Source: Pinus tabuliformis
Taxonomy: Eukaryota; Streptophyta; Pinopsida; Pinales; Pinaceae
Length of the DNA: 64,000 bases
Assembly (NCBI GenBank): GCA_031772625.1
Contig: CM062814.1
Location: forward strand, 821,322,757 to 821,386,756
Direction: 5' to 3'
The notes below the pieces were generated by a model. It was not told where the DNA came from, did no database searches, and saw nothing but the letters and a program-made list of their open reading frames with translations. Shown here piece after piece: positions 24,114-33,957 of this stretch (position 1 is its first letter; every line of letters starts with the position of its first letter). Made by a program: the position numbers and the translations under genes.

Positions 24114-26258
24114 TGATGAGCCCCAATTTTTGGTACAATTTGGGCTCATTTGGCCTACTTGCTCTGCTTAAACCATTCATTTTTTATTGCTTATGCATTC
24201 ATTTCTTGGTTTATTCATGTTGTTTGTAGGAAGAAGGGTAGGCATTCTATCCACGTGACTAATACATGATGATTTCAGGTTTTGGCATTAAAAGGGAGCA
24301 AAGATCACGAAAAAGGAGACAAGGAGACAATGAGGTGGCACTGCTGGTTTTTAGGAGAGGATGTCCACAGTATTGGGGACCTTCCTCGTGATTCCCACCA
24401 TAGCTCTGAGCTCCAATCCATCTCCCCACCGAGCTTAGAGGCAGCCAACTGTTCTACAGGAACAGCAGTTATAACTGTTCTACAGGAACAGCAGTTATGA
24501 CTGTCCTATAGGATCAGTAGTTTAAACTTCAGTTGGACAGCCGAGCTCCTCAAATCAAGGACACCTGTTGGATGATTGTCTTGAATAAATACTGAGGCCG
24601 TAGCCTTGGATAGAAGCTTTTTGAACTTTTGTATTACTCTTGTAATTGGGAAGTACGAGCTACAGCTCGGTTTTTGTTCCTTTTGTAAGCCAATTTTGGC
24701 ATGTCATCAGACTTTCGTTTATGAATAAAGGCAGGCAGATTTTGATCTCATTCTGAGTTTCTAAGGGAGCTATAGCTCTCAGGTTAGGGCCCAACCTGAG
24801 AGCAATATATCTCCTCGGCGTTGTAATGTGTTTGCATTTCGTTCCAGCACTTTGAGTTTTTACTTTCACATGAAATTCGAATTTACAGTTTGTTAATTTA
24901 GTCTTTTTCATGAGCTTAGATAGGATTAGTTTATGGTGAATTTGTTTCAGTTGCTTAGATTTGATAGGAGGATAGTTATAAATTATTGGAGCTCCAGCAA
25001 AAGGTTGTTAAGGCTCACTGCCATCTCTCTTAGGGATTGGGGTGCAGTCCATAACCAACCACCAAAAAGAAATGCAGTTCTTCTCACTCCCGTGCAAGCT
25101 GCAACATAGACATTCTCGTTGAAGATCCATCCATGCATTTTTGACATTGAACCATACTTCTACATTCCACTTCCACGCATAAGTTTCATTCCTTGGCTTT
25201 CCATTGCTGTTCATAGGTTTCATGGCACAGTTATCATAGGTTAATGAATTTCTCGTTTTTGGTGCATAAGTCATTTGTTTCATTTACGCTACTCCTTATC
25301 AATCCACTTTCTTCTTCTTCTTCTTGATCTATCCTCAAGCCCTACTCGGCCTCTGTCCAGCTCATTTACCTTCCAGCTCTCCCATTTCTCACATAGCTCC
25401 ATCTACTTAAACTTTCATTGATCCCATCCTTCCAACCATCAACCCACTGCATGCACTCTTCCTCCATCTGATTTCTCTGCTCCTGAGCCATCACCAGCTC
25501 CATCTCCATCTCACCTATCCTCCCACACCACTCCAACACTTCACCATCTCCCAAAACTTCCACGGCCAAACATCCTGTAGAATTGCACAGGCTTCCTGTA
25601 GAAACCCCTAAGTTTCCTGTAGGATCCCCTGCAGACTTCCTGTAGAAACCTGCAAACTCGGTTGCTGAGCATCCGAACATGGTAGGCTTCTGTGGACTGA
25701 TGCTGGAGACCCTCTGGGACCTCCCTTAGCCATCCTGACCTTGCCCATGCTTTCCTTCCATTCCAACCGCTCCTGCACAACCAAACCCTAATCAAAAGCA
25801 TCATCACAATAAATCCAACCACTTAATGAAAAAATAAAAAAACATGTCTTTTCAGATGCAAGTAGCTTAGATGCATGTATTTCAGTTCACTGCAAGTAAT
25901 GGCATTATTGGTAGTTGTTTCATTCACAGTTTTGCATAGTTAGGGTCTAGCTAGTTAAATTAGGGTTTACTAGGGTTTTCATGCTTTATTGGTTTTCAGT
26001 TTCTTTCTGCAGTTAGACTAGTCTCCTTTGAGTTAGCTTTCGTCCATCATTCATAAAGCTTCTTCTGTGAGCATATAGAAGTTGGCTTGAGCCCTAGCGG
26101 ACTTGTGCCAGCTGACCAAGTGACATCTGCGACAAGAGCTAGTACTTGTGCATACAGCACCGTCGCTTCCAAGTTTGTACGAACTACCGGGTTGATAAAA
26201 TTAGAGATAGGAAGCTCCAGGAGTCGTAGCATTATTGCTACAATACTGGAGCCCACCA
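24114..26258 (+). repeat. Element B 5' LTR
   Basis: It begins TGATGAGCCCC and ends GGAGCCCACCA. A TATA-like AATAAATACTG lies near 24583. Motif copies: TTCTACAGGA forward at 24451-24515 and CTTCCTGTAGAA-type reverse at 25573-25652. The last 200 bp (U5) is closely conserved with element A, including TAGCGGACTTGTGCCAGCTG and CTACCGGGTTGATAAAA. Confidence 0.93.
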
Positions 26259-26264
26259 TCTTTT

Positions 26265-26282
26265 TGGCGCCATTGCCGGGGA
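26265..26282 (+). other. Element B primer-binding site (tRNA-Asp type)
   Basis: TGGCGCCATTGCCGGGGA, one base different from the complement of a plant tRNA-Asp 3' end. It begins 6 bases after the LTR. This tRNA choice is characteristic of Athila-lineage elements and supports the lineage call. Confidence 0.88.
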
Positions 26283-26806
26283 AGCGTCAGAGTATTAGTA
26301 ATTGTTGCTTTTCTTCTACTTCATTACTCTTGCCTTCTGCTAAGTAGTTTACTTCATTTCCATTCTGCAAAAGTAGCATAGACATTTCCTGCTTTCATAG
26401 ATTAACATTTCCTGCTTTCATAGATTAACATTTCCTTTCTGCAAGCGTAGACTAGCATTTCCATTCTTGCAATTTCCTTTGAGCAACGTAGATTAGTTCT
26501 TTCCTGCTTTCAGTTTAATTTCGCATCTTTCATAGTTAGTTGTAGATCAATCTGTCTCAGTTTGCAGGTACCAAAAGAAAAGCAAAGCAAAAGCAATCAA
26601 AAGAAAAAGAAAGTCTTTTCCATTTCATGCCTCGTAGGAACCGAGATAGATGAGGCAAATTCCTACCAAACACCCCCACCACATCACTGAGTCACCCTTC
26701 TCTCTTCTTTGGTGACAGTGACCCAGAAGAACCTATAGGTGAACACCCTGAGATATCCAAAGACCCTATAGTAGAAGAAGAGTTAGAGACCACTCCATCT
26801 GAAGCT

Positions 26807-28333
26807 ATGGCTGACAATAGAAGAGAAGATGAGAGAATAGAAGGTGCCTTCCCCATTCGAGAGACCAATGGAGAGATGAAAATGAAAAACATTAGCCCCT
26901 CCGCCTTACCTCACTTCCATGGGCTGACCACTGAAGATCCAGACACCTTCCTGTTTGAGTTTGCTGTCCTTTGTAGAACCTATGACTATACTGAAGATGA
27001 GCAAAAGCTGAAACTTTTCCCTTCCACTCTCAAGGATGCAGCACTACGCTGGTTCATGGGCTTACTTGGGAATAGTATCACCACTTGGGCTCAGATGCAG
27101 CAAGCTTTCAACACCAAGTACCGGGATTACTGTAGGTCCAAGGAAACAAAGGGGGAAATCTTTCGGATGTCCATGGGAAATGATGAGTCCTTAGAGGATT
27201 ATGAGGAGAGGTTCCAACTAAGCTATAAGCGGGCCAGGTGCACACTTGACCCTGAATCCCTCAAGTTGGTCCTGCTCCAAGGAGTCCCTGAAGACCTCTT
27301 AGATACCCTTCACATGTTAGCTGGGGGGGACATTTACCAACTGCCTTATGAGGACATCAAGACTGTGTTTAGAAACCACTCCAGGGCAGCTCGGAAACGA
27401 GGTAGAGGAAACCACCTCTCAACTAGTGTCCCTTTCTCTAAGCATGAGCTTGCAAATCAATTAGAAGATCTTAAGAGTGAGGTGAGACAAACCATTGCCA
27501 TGCAACTTGACACATACAGGATTCAGCAAAAGGAAGAAGAGGCTGAGAGAGCCTTGGCTGTCTTCTGCCCTAGGTGCACAAGGAGGCACCCTAAGAACGA
27601 ATGTCCATTGCATTCGGTTGAAGTGTGTTTCGTTTGTGAGGAGGACCATCCCACAAATCAGTGTCCAACCTTACCTGGGTTTAAAGCCATGTACCAAGGG
27701 ACAGAAGCTCCCACAGAGCCTCTCTATTACCTCAACCAAAGGAGGCCACAGGGATCTAGACCTTATCAGCAGGGGATGCAAGGGGCATCTCAAGCTTATT
27801 ACAGCCCCAACCAATCGACTCCTATGCCTTCCTGGGGCCCCCCTGCTCATCCTTCATGGTCCATGCCTCCTCCATGGTCTTATCCACCTCAGTACCCCAC
27901 TCAACCTACTTCTCACTCATATCACTCACATGCCCAGCCACAGCCTCAATGGAATGCACCTCAGTCGGGGTGGAGGCCCCAATACAACACTCCTCCTGCC
28001 ATCTTGCCTCCACCACCAGTTCAACCTCAGCCATTACCTCCTGCTCCTCCAAGGCAACCTCAAATGCCTGCTCAACCGAACCCGAACCCCAACAATAGAC
28101 AGGCCCAACAGGTATACACTGGGGAGACCTCATGCCCTACCTATGCTGTGGAGATCCAGGAGATCAATCTTCAATATGGAAAGACTCTACCAGATCGCCA
28201 ACCTCCTCCCCCAGAGGATGAGGAAGATAAACAGGAAAGTGAACCAAAGGGTATTCCACCCTTTCCTGAGAGACTAACAGCCACCACACAACCCAACCTA
28301 GAGGAGGATGAGCTTCTGGGTGAGCTCAAGTAG
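26807..28333 (+). CDS. gag: Element B Gag
   Basis: 508-residue open frame. Residues 25-170 hold a Retrotrans_gag-type core (LPHFHGLTTEDPDTFLFEF, AALRWFMGLLGNSITTWAQM, LEDYEERF). Two zinc knuckles at about residues 253-290 (CPRCTRRHPKNEC, CFVCEEDHPTNQC) have C-X2-C-X3-H-X4-C spacing. A long Pro/Gln/Tyr-rich low-complexity tail (about 320-430) and an acidic C-terminus follow. Gag would package element RNA in cytoplasmic particles. The coding region probably begins further upstream, near 26626, by comparison with A. pol follows directly in the same frame. Confidence 0.88.
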   Translation: MADNRREDERIEGAFPIRETNGEMKMKNISPSALPHFHGLTTEDPDTFLFEFAVLCRTYDYTEDEQKLKLFPSTLKDAALRWFMGLLGNSITTWAQMQQAFNTKYRDYCRSKETKGEIFRMSMGNDESLEDYEERFQLSYKRARCTLDPESLKLVLLQGVPEDLLDTLHMLAGGDIYQLPYEDIKTVFRNHSRAARKRGRGNHLSTSVPFSKHELANQLEDLKSEVRQTIAMQLDTYRIQQKEEEAERALAVFCPRCTRRHPKNECPLHSVEVCFVCEEDHPTNQCPTLPGFKAMYQGTEAPTEPLYYLNQRRPQGSRPYQQGMQGASQAYYSPNQSTPMPSWGPPAHPSWSMPPPWSYPPQYPTQPTSHSYHSHAQPQPQWNAPQSGWRPQYNTPPAILPPPPVQPQPLPPAPPRQPQMPAQPNPNPNNRQAQQVYTGETSCPTYAVEIQEINLQYGKTLPDRQPPPPEDEEDKQESEPKGIPPFPERLTATTQPNLEEDELLGELK

Positions 28334-31300
28334 TTGTGTGTAAAAATACCACTTCTCCAAGCCATCAAGGATGTGCCGATATACAACAAGCTGGTTAAGG
28401 AGAAGTGTTTTAAACACCCAGGCAGACGGAAGAAAGATGCCTCAACTATCAATGTCATAGGACAACTGTCTGACCTTATGTTAGGACAAGTCATCTGCCC
28501 AAAGTACCTAGATCCTGGAAGTCCTGTAGTAGATGTTCACATCAATGGCACCATTATACCCCACACCTTGATTGATCTGGGGGCTGCCATTAATGTGATG
28601 ACCAGGGATACCATGCTTAAGCTTAATCTTCAGGGTTCCTTGAGGAAGACCTCGACAGTACTGCAATTAGCAGATCGCTCCACCGTGACTCCCGAAGGGA
28701 TTGTGGAGGATGTCTTGGTCTCTATTGACTCTTGGGAATACCCTGCAGACTTCCTGGTTTTGCAACCAAAGGCCAAGCTTACTGGATATCCTCTCATTTT
28801 GGGAAGGCCTTGGTTAGCTACTGCAGATGCTTACATAAGTTGTCGTGTAGGAAACATGACCATCAAAAATGGTCCCATGTCCAAGCAGCTAGTCCTATAC
28901 CCTCCTGCCCAACCCTCCTTGGAGCATGACTTACCACTCTGGTTGGAAGAAGGAGAGGAAGACGAGGTGTACTCAGCACCTCTGTGCACCTTAGATACCA
29001 CTAGAAGAGACCCCCCAACCGAGGATGACTTGATCGAGACCTTGATCCAGAATCCACCTTCCAGTGCACTACCCTTAGAGAAATTGGTGGAGGATGCCCA
29101 AGCCAGCACCTTAGTGGATCTTTGTACAACCAACCCTGTTACTCCCAGAGTCAAGAATGTGGAGTTCGGCCCTGAGAAAGCATTGAAGATCAGCTCCTCC
29201 CTATCTCCTTCCCAGGAAAAGGAGCTGTGTAGTCTGTTGGCCAACCACCTTGATGCTTTCGCTTGGAGCTATAAGGAGATGAAAGGAGTCCATCCTTTGG
29301 TCTGTACCCATCATATATACATCAAAGAGGATTGTAAACTGGTTAGGCAACCTCAGAGGAGAATGAATCCAGCCCTTAAGGACATTGTCAAGGAAGAATT
29401 GCAAAAACTGTTGGATGCCGGATTCATCTACCCCATCTCAGATAGTGAATGGGTGTCCCCTCTAGTGTTGGTTCCCAAGAAAAATGGGAAATGGAGAATC
29501 TGTGTGGACTACCGAGAACTGAACAAAGCTACCAAGAAGGACCATTTCCCTCTACCTTTCATAGATCAAGTGTTGGATGGACTGGCAGGAAAGAAGTTCT
29601 TCTCTTTCCTGGATGGGTTTAGCGGGTACAACCAAATCCAAATCAGCCCGGAAGACCAAGATAAGACCACCTTCACTTGTCCTTGGGGTACCTTTGCCTA
29701 TCGAGTCCTTCCCTTTGGGCTATGCAATGCTCCTGCTACCTTTCAGAGAGCTGTCTTGAGCATCTTCTCGGAGCTGGTCCATGATGCAGTAGAAATCTAT
29801 ATGGATGACTTTACTCCTTATGGGGCCAACTTCCAGGAAGCATTGTCCAACCTGGGAAAAGTCCTAACCAAATGCACCGAGATGAACTTGTCCCTTAGTC
29901 CTGAAAAATGTGAATTCCTAATGACTGAAGGGACCGTGCTAGGCCATACCATTTCTTGCCAAGGATTGCAGGTGGATCCTAACAAAATTGCTCTCATCAA
30001 GAGGGTTCCACATCCTCAAAAGGTCAGGGATGTCCGGAGTTTCTTGGGATTAGCAGGATACTACCGGAGATTCATTAAAGATTTCAGCAAGCTAGCCTCG
30101 CCATTGTTTGGCCTGTTGGAAAAAGATGTGGAGTTTAATTGGACTGACGATTGTCAGAGGGCTTTAAATGAATTAAAGGACAAGTTGGTGTCAGCCCCAA
30201 TCCTGAGAGGTCCAAACTGGGCCCTACCTTTCCACATCCACACTGATGCCTCGAACAAAGCCATAGGTGCAGCTTTAGGACAAGTTGAGCAGAAACTTCC
30301 ATATGCCATTTACTTTGTTAGCAAAAACTTGTCCAAAGCTGAGCTGAATTACACTGTAACCGAGAAAGAATTCTTGGCTGTGGTCCATGCATTGAACAAG
30401 TTCCGACATTATATTACTGGTTACCAGACCTTTGTACATACTGACCATGCTACTATTAGATATTTAATGAATAAACCAGATGTGAATGCTCGTATTATTA
30501 GATGGTTACTTTTATTGCAGCAGTTTGATTTGACCATTGTTGACAAACCAGGTAGAGAAAATGTTGTTGCTGACTTTTTATCTAGATTGGATTTTTCTGC
30601 AGATGAGGATGGAACAGTGGACGACCAGATGCCTGATGAACATCTGTTTGCTATTTCAGTACTCTCTCCATGGTTTGCTGATATAGCAAACTATCTTGTT
30701 TCAGCACAGTTCCCTCCACACCTATCTTCCAGAAAGAAGAGTAGAATCATCAGAAAAAGTGCCTCATTCACTTGGATCGGGGGCAATCTGTTCAAGCTTG
30801 GCCCCGATCAGATCTTAAGGCGTTGTGTAAGGGAGGAGGAAGTCTTTGATATCCTCCTCACTTGTCATGATGGGCCTTGTGGAGGACATTTTGCAGCAAA
30901 GAGAACTGCCTTCAAGATCCTGCAGGCGGGCTACTATTGGCCCACACTTCATCAAGATGTCAGAAGATATGTTAGTCAGTGTGACCAATGCCAAAGAATG
31001 GGGAAACCGACCAAAAGGGATGAGATTCCTCTCCAACCTCAAGTGACTCTTGAGCCATTTGAGAAGTGGGGCATGGACTTTGTGGGCCCAATCAACCCCT
31101 CTTCGAGGCAAAGGACTTACATCATTGTGTGTACTGACTATTTGACAAAGTGGGCAGAGACCAAAGCAATCAAAGCAGCAATAGAAGAAAAGGTGGCCGA
31201 GTTCCTAAGAGAGAACATCTTCTATAAGTTTGGCTATCCAAGAGAGCTGGTCACCGATCAAGGGAGCCAGTTCACCTCCAACCTAGTTGAAGATCTCCTA

Positions 31301-32002
31301 GCTCATCACAAGATCAAGCATAGGACTTCCACCCCTTATCACCCTCAAGCAAATGGGCAGGTGGAAGTCACCAATAGAGCATTAGAAGGGATCTTGACTA
31401 AAGTGGTGAGCAGCAGCAGAAAGGACTGGGCAGATCGCCTGGTTGAAGCCACATGGGCTTACAACACCACTTGGAAGATCACCACCGGCTTCACACCGTA
31501 TGAGCTGGTCTATGGGAAGAGAGCTTTGCTGTCCATTGAGTTTGAATACAACACTTTGAGGATGGCAGCTCAGCTGGACCTAGATCTCAGCCATGCACAA
31601 CAAGAAAGTCTACTGCAGCTGAATGGCCTGGATGAGCACCGAATGCGGGCCCTCCTTCACTCAGAAGTGGTTCAACTTCAGAGAAAGGTGTGGCATGACC
31701 AACATCTCCATGACAAGCAATTTCAGCCAGGAGATTGGGCTTTGTTGTATGATTCAAGATATAAAGATTTCAAGGGGAAGCTGAGAACCAGATGGCTAGG
31801 ACCATATGCAATGGAGAAATGCGATGACAATGGATCTGTCCTCATTCGAACCATTGATGAGGAAGCCATTCCCATGCTTGTCAATGGGCATCGTTTGAAG
31901 ATCTACAGGAGACCTCTCTCAAGACAAGAGTTCATCAAAACTATAGAGAAATCTGTATTGGTCATAGAGAAGGGTTCTGCCTCTGCCTCTGGCATACCCT
32001 GA
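28334..32002 (+). CDS. pol: Element B Pol: protease, RT, RNase H, integrase
   Basis: 1222-residue open frame. Domains in order: retropepsin with DLGAAINVM near residue 81; RT from about 350, with DYRELNKATKKDHFPLP, DGFSGYNQIQI and the catalytic YMDD near 488; RNase H from about 630 (HTDASNKAIGAAL); integrase zinc-binding region with H-H-C-C pattern near 845-885 (GGHFAAKRTAF, CDQCQRMG); catalytic core DFVGPINP and YHPQANGQVE near 915-1008; and a C-terminal GPY/F-type module (RTRWLGPYAM). No chromodomain was seen. This order (IN after RT/RH) is Ty3-type, and with the tRNA-Asp primer site fits Athila. It is open throughout and follows gag without a gap. Confidence 0.93.
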   Translation: MCVKIPLLQAIKDVPIYNKLVKEKCFKHPGRRKKDASTINVIGQLSDLMLGQVICPKYLDPGSPVVDVHINGTIIPHTLIDLGAAINVMTRDTMLKLNLQGSLRKTSTVLQLADRSTVTPEGIVEDVLVSIDSWEYPADFLVLQPKAKLTGYPLILGRPWLATADAYISCRVGNMTIKNGPMSKQLVLYPPAQPSLEHDLPLWLEEGEEDEVYSAPLCTLDTTRRDPPTEDDLIETLIQNPPSSALPLEKLVEDAQASTLVDLCTTNPVTPRVKNVEFGPEKALKISSSLSPSQEKELCSLLANHLDAFAWSYKEMKGVHPLVCTHHIYIKEDCKLVRQPQRRMNPALKDIVKEELQKLLDAGFIYPISDSEWVSPLVLVPKKNGKWRICVDYRELNKATKKDHFPLPFIDQVLDGLAGKKFFSFLDGFSGYNQIQISPEDQDKTTFTCPWGTFAYRVLPFGLCNAPATFQRAVLSIFSELVHDAVEIYMDDFTPYGANFQEALSNLGKVLTKCTEMNLSLSPEKCEFLMTEGTVLGHTISCQGLQVDPNKIALIKRVPHPQKVRDVRSFLGLAGYYRRFIKDFSKLASPLFGLLEKDVEFNWTDDCQRALNELKDKLVSAPILRGPNWALPFHIHTDASNKAIGAALGQVEQKLPYAIYFVSKNLSKAELNYTVTEKEFLAVVHALNKFRHYITGYQTFVHTDHATIRYLMNKPDVNARIIRWLLLLQQFDLTIVDKPGRENVVADFLSRLDFSADEDGTVDDQMPDEHLFAISVLSPWFADIANYLVSAQFPPHLSSRKKSRIIRKSASFTWIGGNLFKLGPDQILRRCVREEEVFDILLTCHDGPCGGHFAAKRTAFKILQAGYYWPTLHQDVRRYVSQCDQCQRMGKPTKRDEIPLQPQVTLEPFEKWGMDFVGPINPSSRQRTYIIVCTDYLTKWAETKAIKAAIEEKVAEFLRENIFYKFGYPRELVTDQGSQFTSNLVEDLLAHHKIKHRTSTPYHPQANGQVEVTNRALEGILTKVVSSSRKDWADRLVEATWAYNTTWKITTGFTPYELVYGKRALLSIEFEYNTLRMAAQLDLDLSHAQQESLLQLNGLDEHRMRALLHSEVVQLQRKVWHDQHLHDKQFQPGDWALLYDSRYKDFKGKLRTRWLGPYAMEKCDDNGSVLIRTIDEEAIPMLVNGHRLKIYRRPLSRQEFIKTIEKSVLVIEKGSASASGIP

Positions 32003-33957
32003 AGGATAAGAAAAAAAAATTAAAAAAAAAAAGAGAAAAAAGAAAAAAAAGAAAAAAGAAAAATAAATAAAGATCCTTGGGTGAAGACCTCTCTGAGGCG
32101 CCCAAGGCAGGTAGTAGGGGTGAAAACCTCATTGAGGCGCCCCTATTGTCTTTCAAAAAAAAAAAGAGAGAAAAGGTGAAAAAGATCCTTGAGTGAAAAC
32201 CTCTCTGAGGCGCTCAGGGCAGATGGCACGGGTGAAAACCTCTTTGAGGCGCCCCTGTTATCTTTCAAAAAAAAAAAAAGAAAAAAGAAAAAACAATAAG
32301 CAAAATATGGTAAAATTGCATGCAGGTTGCAGATGCTCTATGGAGAAGAGGAAGCCCTTCAACTCAAAGCCAAGGGTCCTTATCATGCTGTCAAGGAACC
32401 TCACCAGCACCTCCTCCAAGGGTACCCATGTTTTTTCAAGGTATGTGCAATTTTATCATGGTTTGAATCTTCTACAGGAAGATGCTGTTTTTCTACAGGA
32501 AGATGCAGTCTTTCTACAGGAAGGCGCGGATTTTCTACAGGAAAGTACAGACTTTCTACAGGAAGGCCGAACTTTCTACAGGAAGCTCTATGTTCTACAG
32601 GAAACTTCCTGTAGGAGCTTTGGACGGCCAGAATTCATCTTAAAAGGAGATTTCGCGACTATGGATTGGTTTGGATGCATGCAAGCCTTTGTTGGCACCC
32701 TTGCACATTGTTGTCACCTTGCTCCACCATCCTTGTCGTCATGCAACCAAGTTCCCTGCACCAACAAAGAAGATCGATGAGTTCTCGCGGGAGAAGCCAT
32801 TTTCAAAGTTAAACAAATGCTGGGATCTCATACCGCAGGCATCAAGAGCTCCGGGAACGTGATTGAAACGCCAGAACCTCCGTCGTGCAGCATGCACCCA
32901 AGGAGAAAGGACTGTTACGAGACACCTCGCGGGAATCCTGTAACAGTTCAACCTGCTCGAGTGGATACCATTCACAGCACCGCCATCTGAAATGAAACGC
33001 GGGCGCATGCAAGCAAAACATCCACTCCATCGTTGGCAGCCTGTAACCACGAGCCTCCGGGTCTGTGTAAGTCGCATGCAGCAGGTAGATCCACTCACCA
33101 TCGTCCAAGAACTGGAAAAATCGTGTGCAGCCACGCAGGTAAGTGTCTCAACCCTTCCTTCCATCAAATCGCATGAATCTTACTTTGAAATTGTTTGCAA
33201 AGCGTAAAATTGAATGGTTGAGCGGCCGTATGGCCAGTCGACTGGCCACGTCGGCTAGTTAAAGTGTAATTGGATGTTTGGGTGGCGGCCACGACAAGGA
33301 GAATGAACGGCACGCACGTAAGAACACTCTCGTCAGAGCATGAGTTTAACGGGAAGAGGCGGCGGCAAATCTGTGGGAATGGATGCGGCAGCAAGTGAAT
33401 ACGCAGGCGGATGATGGATGACGTCGCCCAACGGTCCGACAGGGACAGCTCATCCCCCGCGCCACGGATTGCGCCGATTCAAAATCTAATCGGCTAGATC
33501 ATGCGCATGCATTTATCATCCAACACTTCAAACTCGGGTGGCTATTCTGATCTCCTCTGCACTTTGATACGCCGAGCTGTTGGCTACCAGAACGCCGGTA
33601 AATCACACCTCGAGCGCGGGCCAACTACAGTCCTCCCCGAGAATTGCGCACTGTTTCTACAGGAACGCAGTTCTACAGGAGCGCAGTCTACAGGAACGCA
33701 GTCTACAGGAACGCAGTCTTCTACAGGGAAGCGGGTGCCTCACGGAAAGGGTGGCCAATTAAAGAGGTAACCCTGAACTCTTCATGCAACTGGTTAGTAG
33801 AAGTGGCAAGACCATCGTCCACAGTCGGGTCATAAAGATATTGGTGGAATTATTGTTTGCTGTGCCTATGCTGTCGTTCTACAGGATGTCGTATAAGTAG
33901 ACTGTGTTGAATTTTGTGGATTATGTGCATGCTCTATCTTAATAGACCAAATCTCTT
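32003..33957 (+). other. Element B spacer between pol and ORF3
   Basis: About 2 kb with no convincing gene. The open frames at 32193-32780 and 32327-32614 are products of the repeats. It contains A-rich tracts (32010-32070, 32154-32164, 32266-32300), four hairpins with a shared 19-nt loop (32075-32257), eight TTCTACAGGAA-type motifs at 32469-32616, five more at 33655-33730 and one near 33875, and a perfect 18-bp palindrome TGGCCAGTCGACTGGCCA at 33231-33248. The arrays upstream of ORF3 look like strings of 3' splice acceptors (pyrimidines, CTACAG, G). Confidence 0.75.
32075..32257. repeat. Four hairpins with identical-type 19-nt loops after pol (element B)
   Basis: Each loop is TGAAAACCTCTCTGAGGCG or a close variant, itself with a CCTC/GAGG mini-stem. 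Flanking stems: CCTTGGG 32075-32081 with CCCAAGG 32101-32107; TAGGGG 32115-32120 with CCCCTA 32140-32145; CCTTGAG 32187-32193 with CTCAGGG 32213-32219 (one G-U); CACGGG 32227-32232 with CCCCTG 32252-32257 (one mismatch). The first and third show a paired G-C to A-T change. Degraded versions occur in the matching place in A (14375-14530). Confidence 0.8.

Noticed and set aside
32469-32616. TTCTACAGGAA as a heat-shock element
   Set aside because: TTC and GAA are eight bases apart start to start, which does not fit the five-base unit spacing of heat-shock elements.
32193-32780. A 195-residue open frame, and an overlapping 95-residue frame, in the B spacer
   Set aside because: Both are readings of the TTCTACAGGAA array in two frames, start inside the hairpin array and have no counterpart in A.
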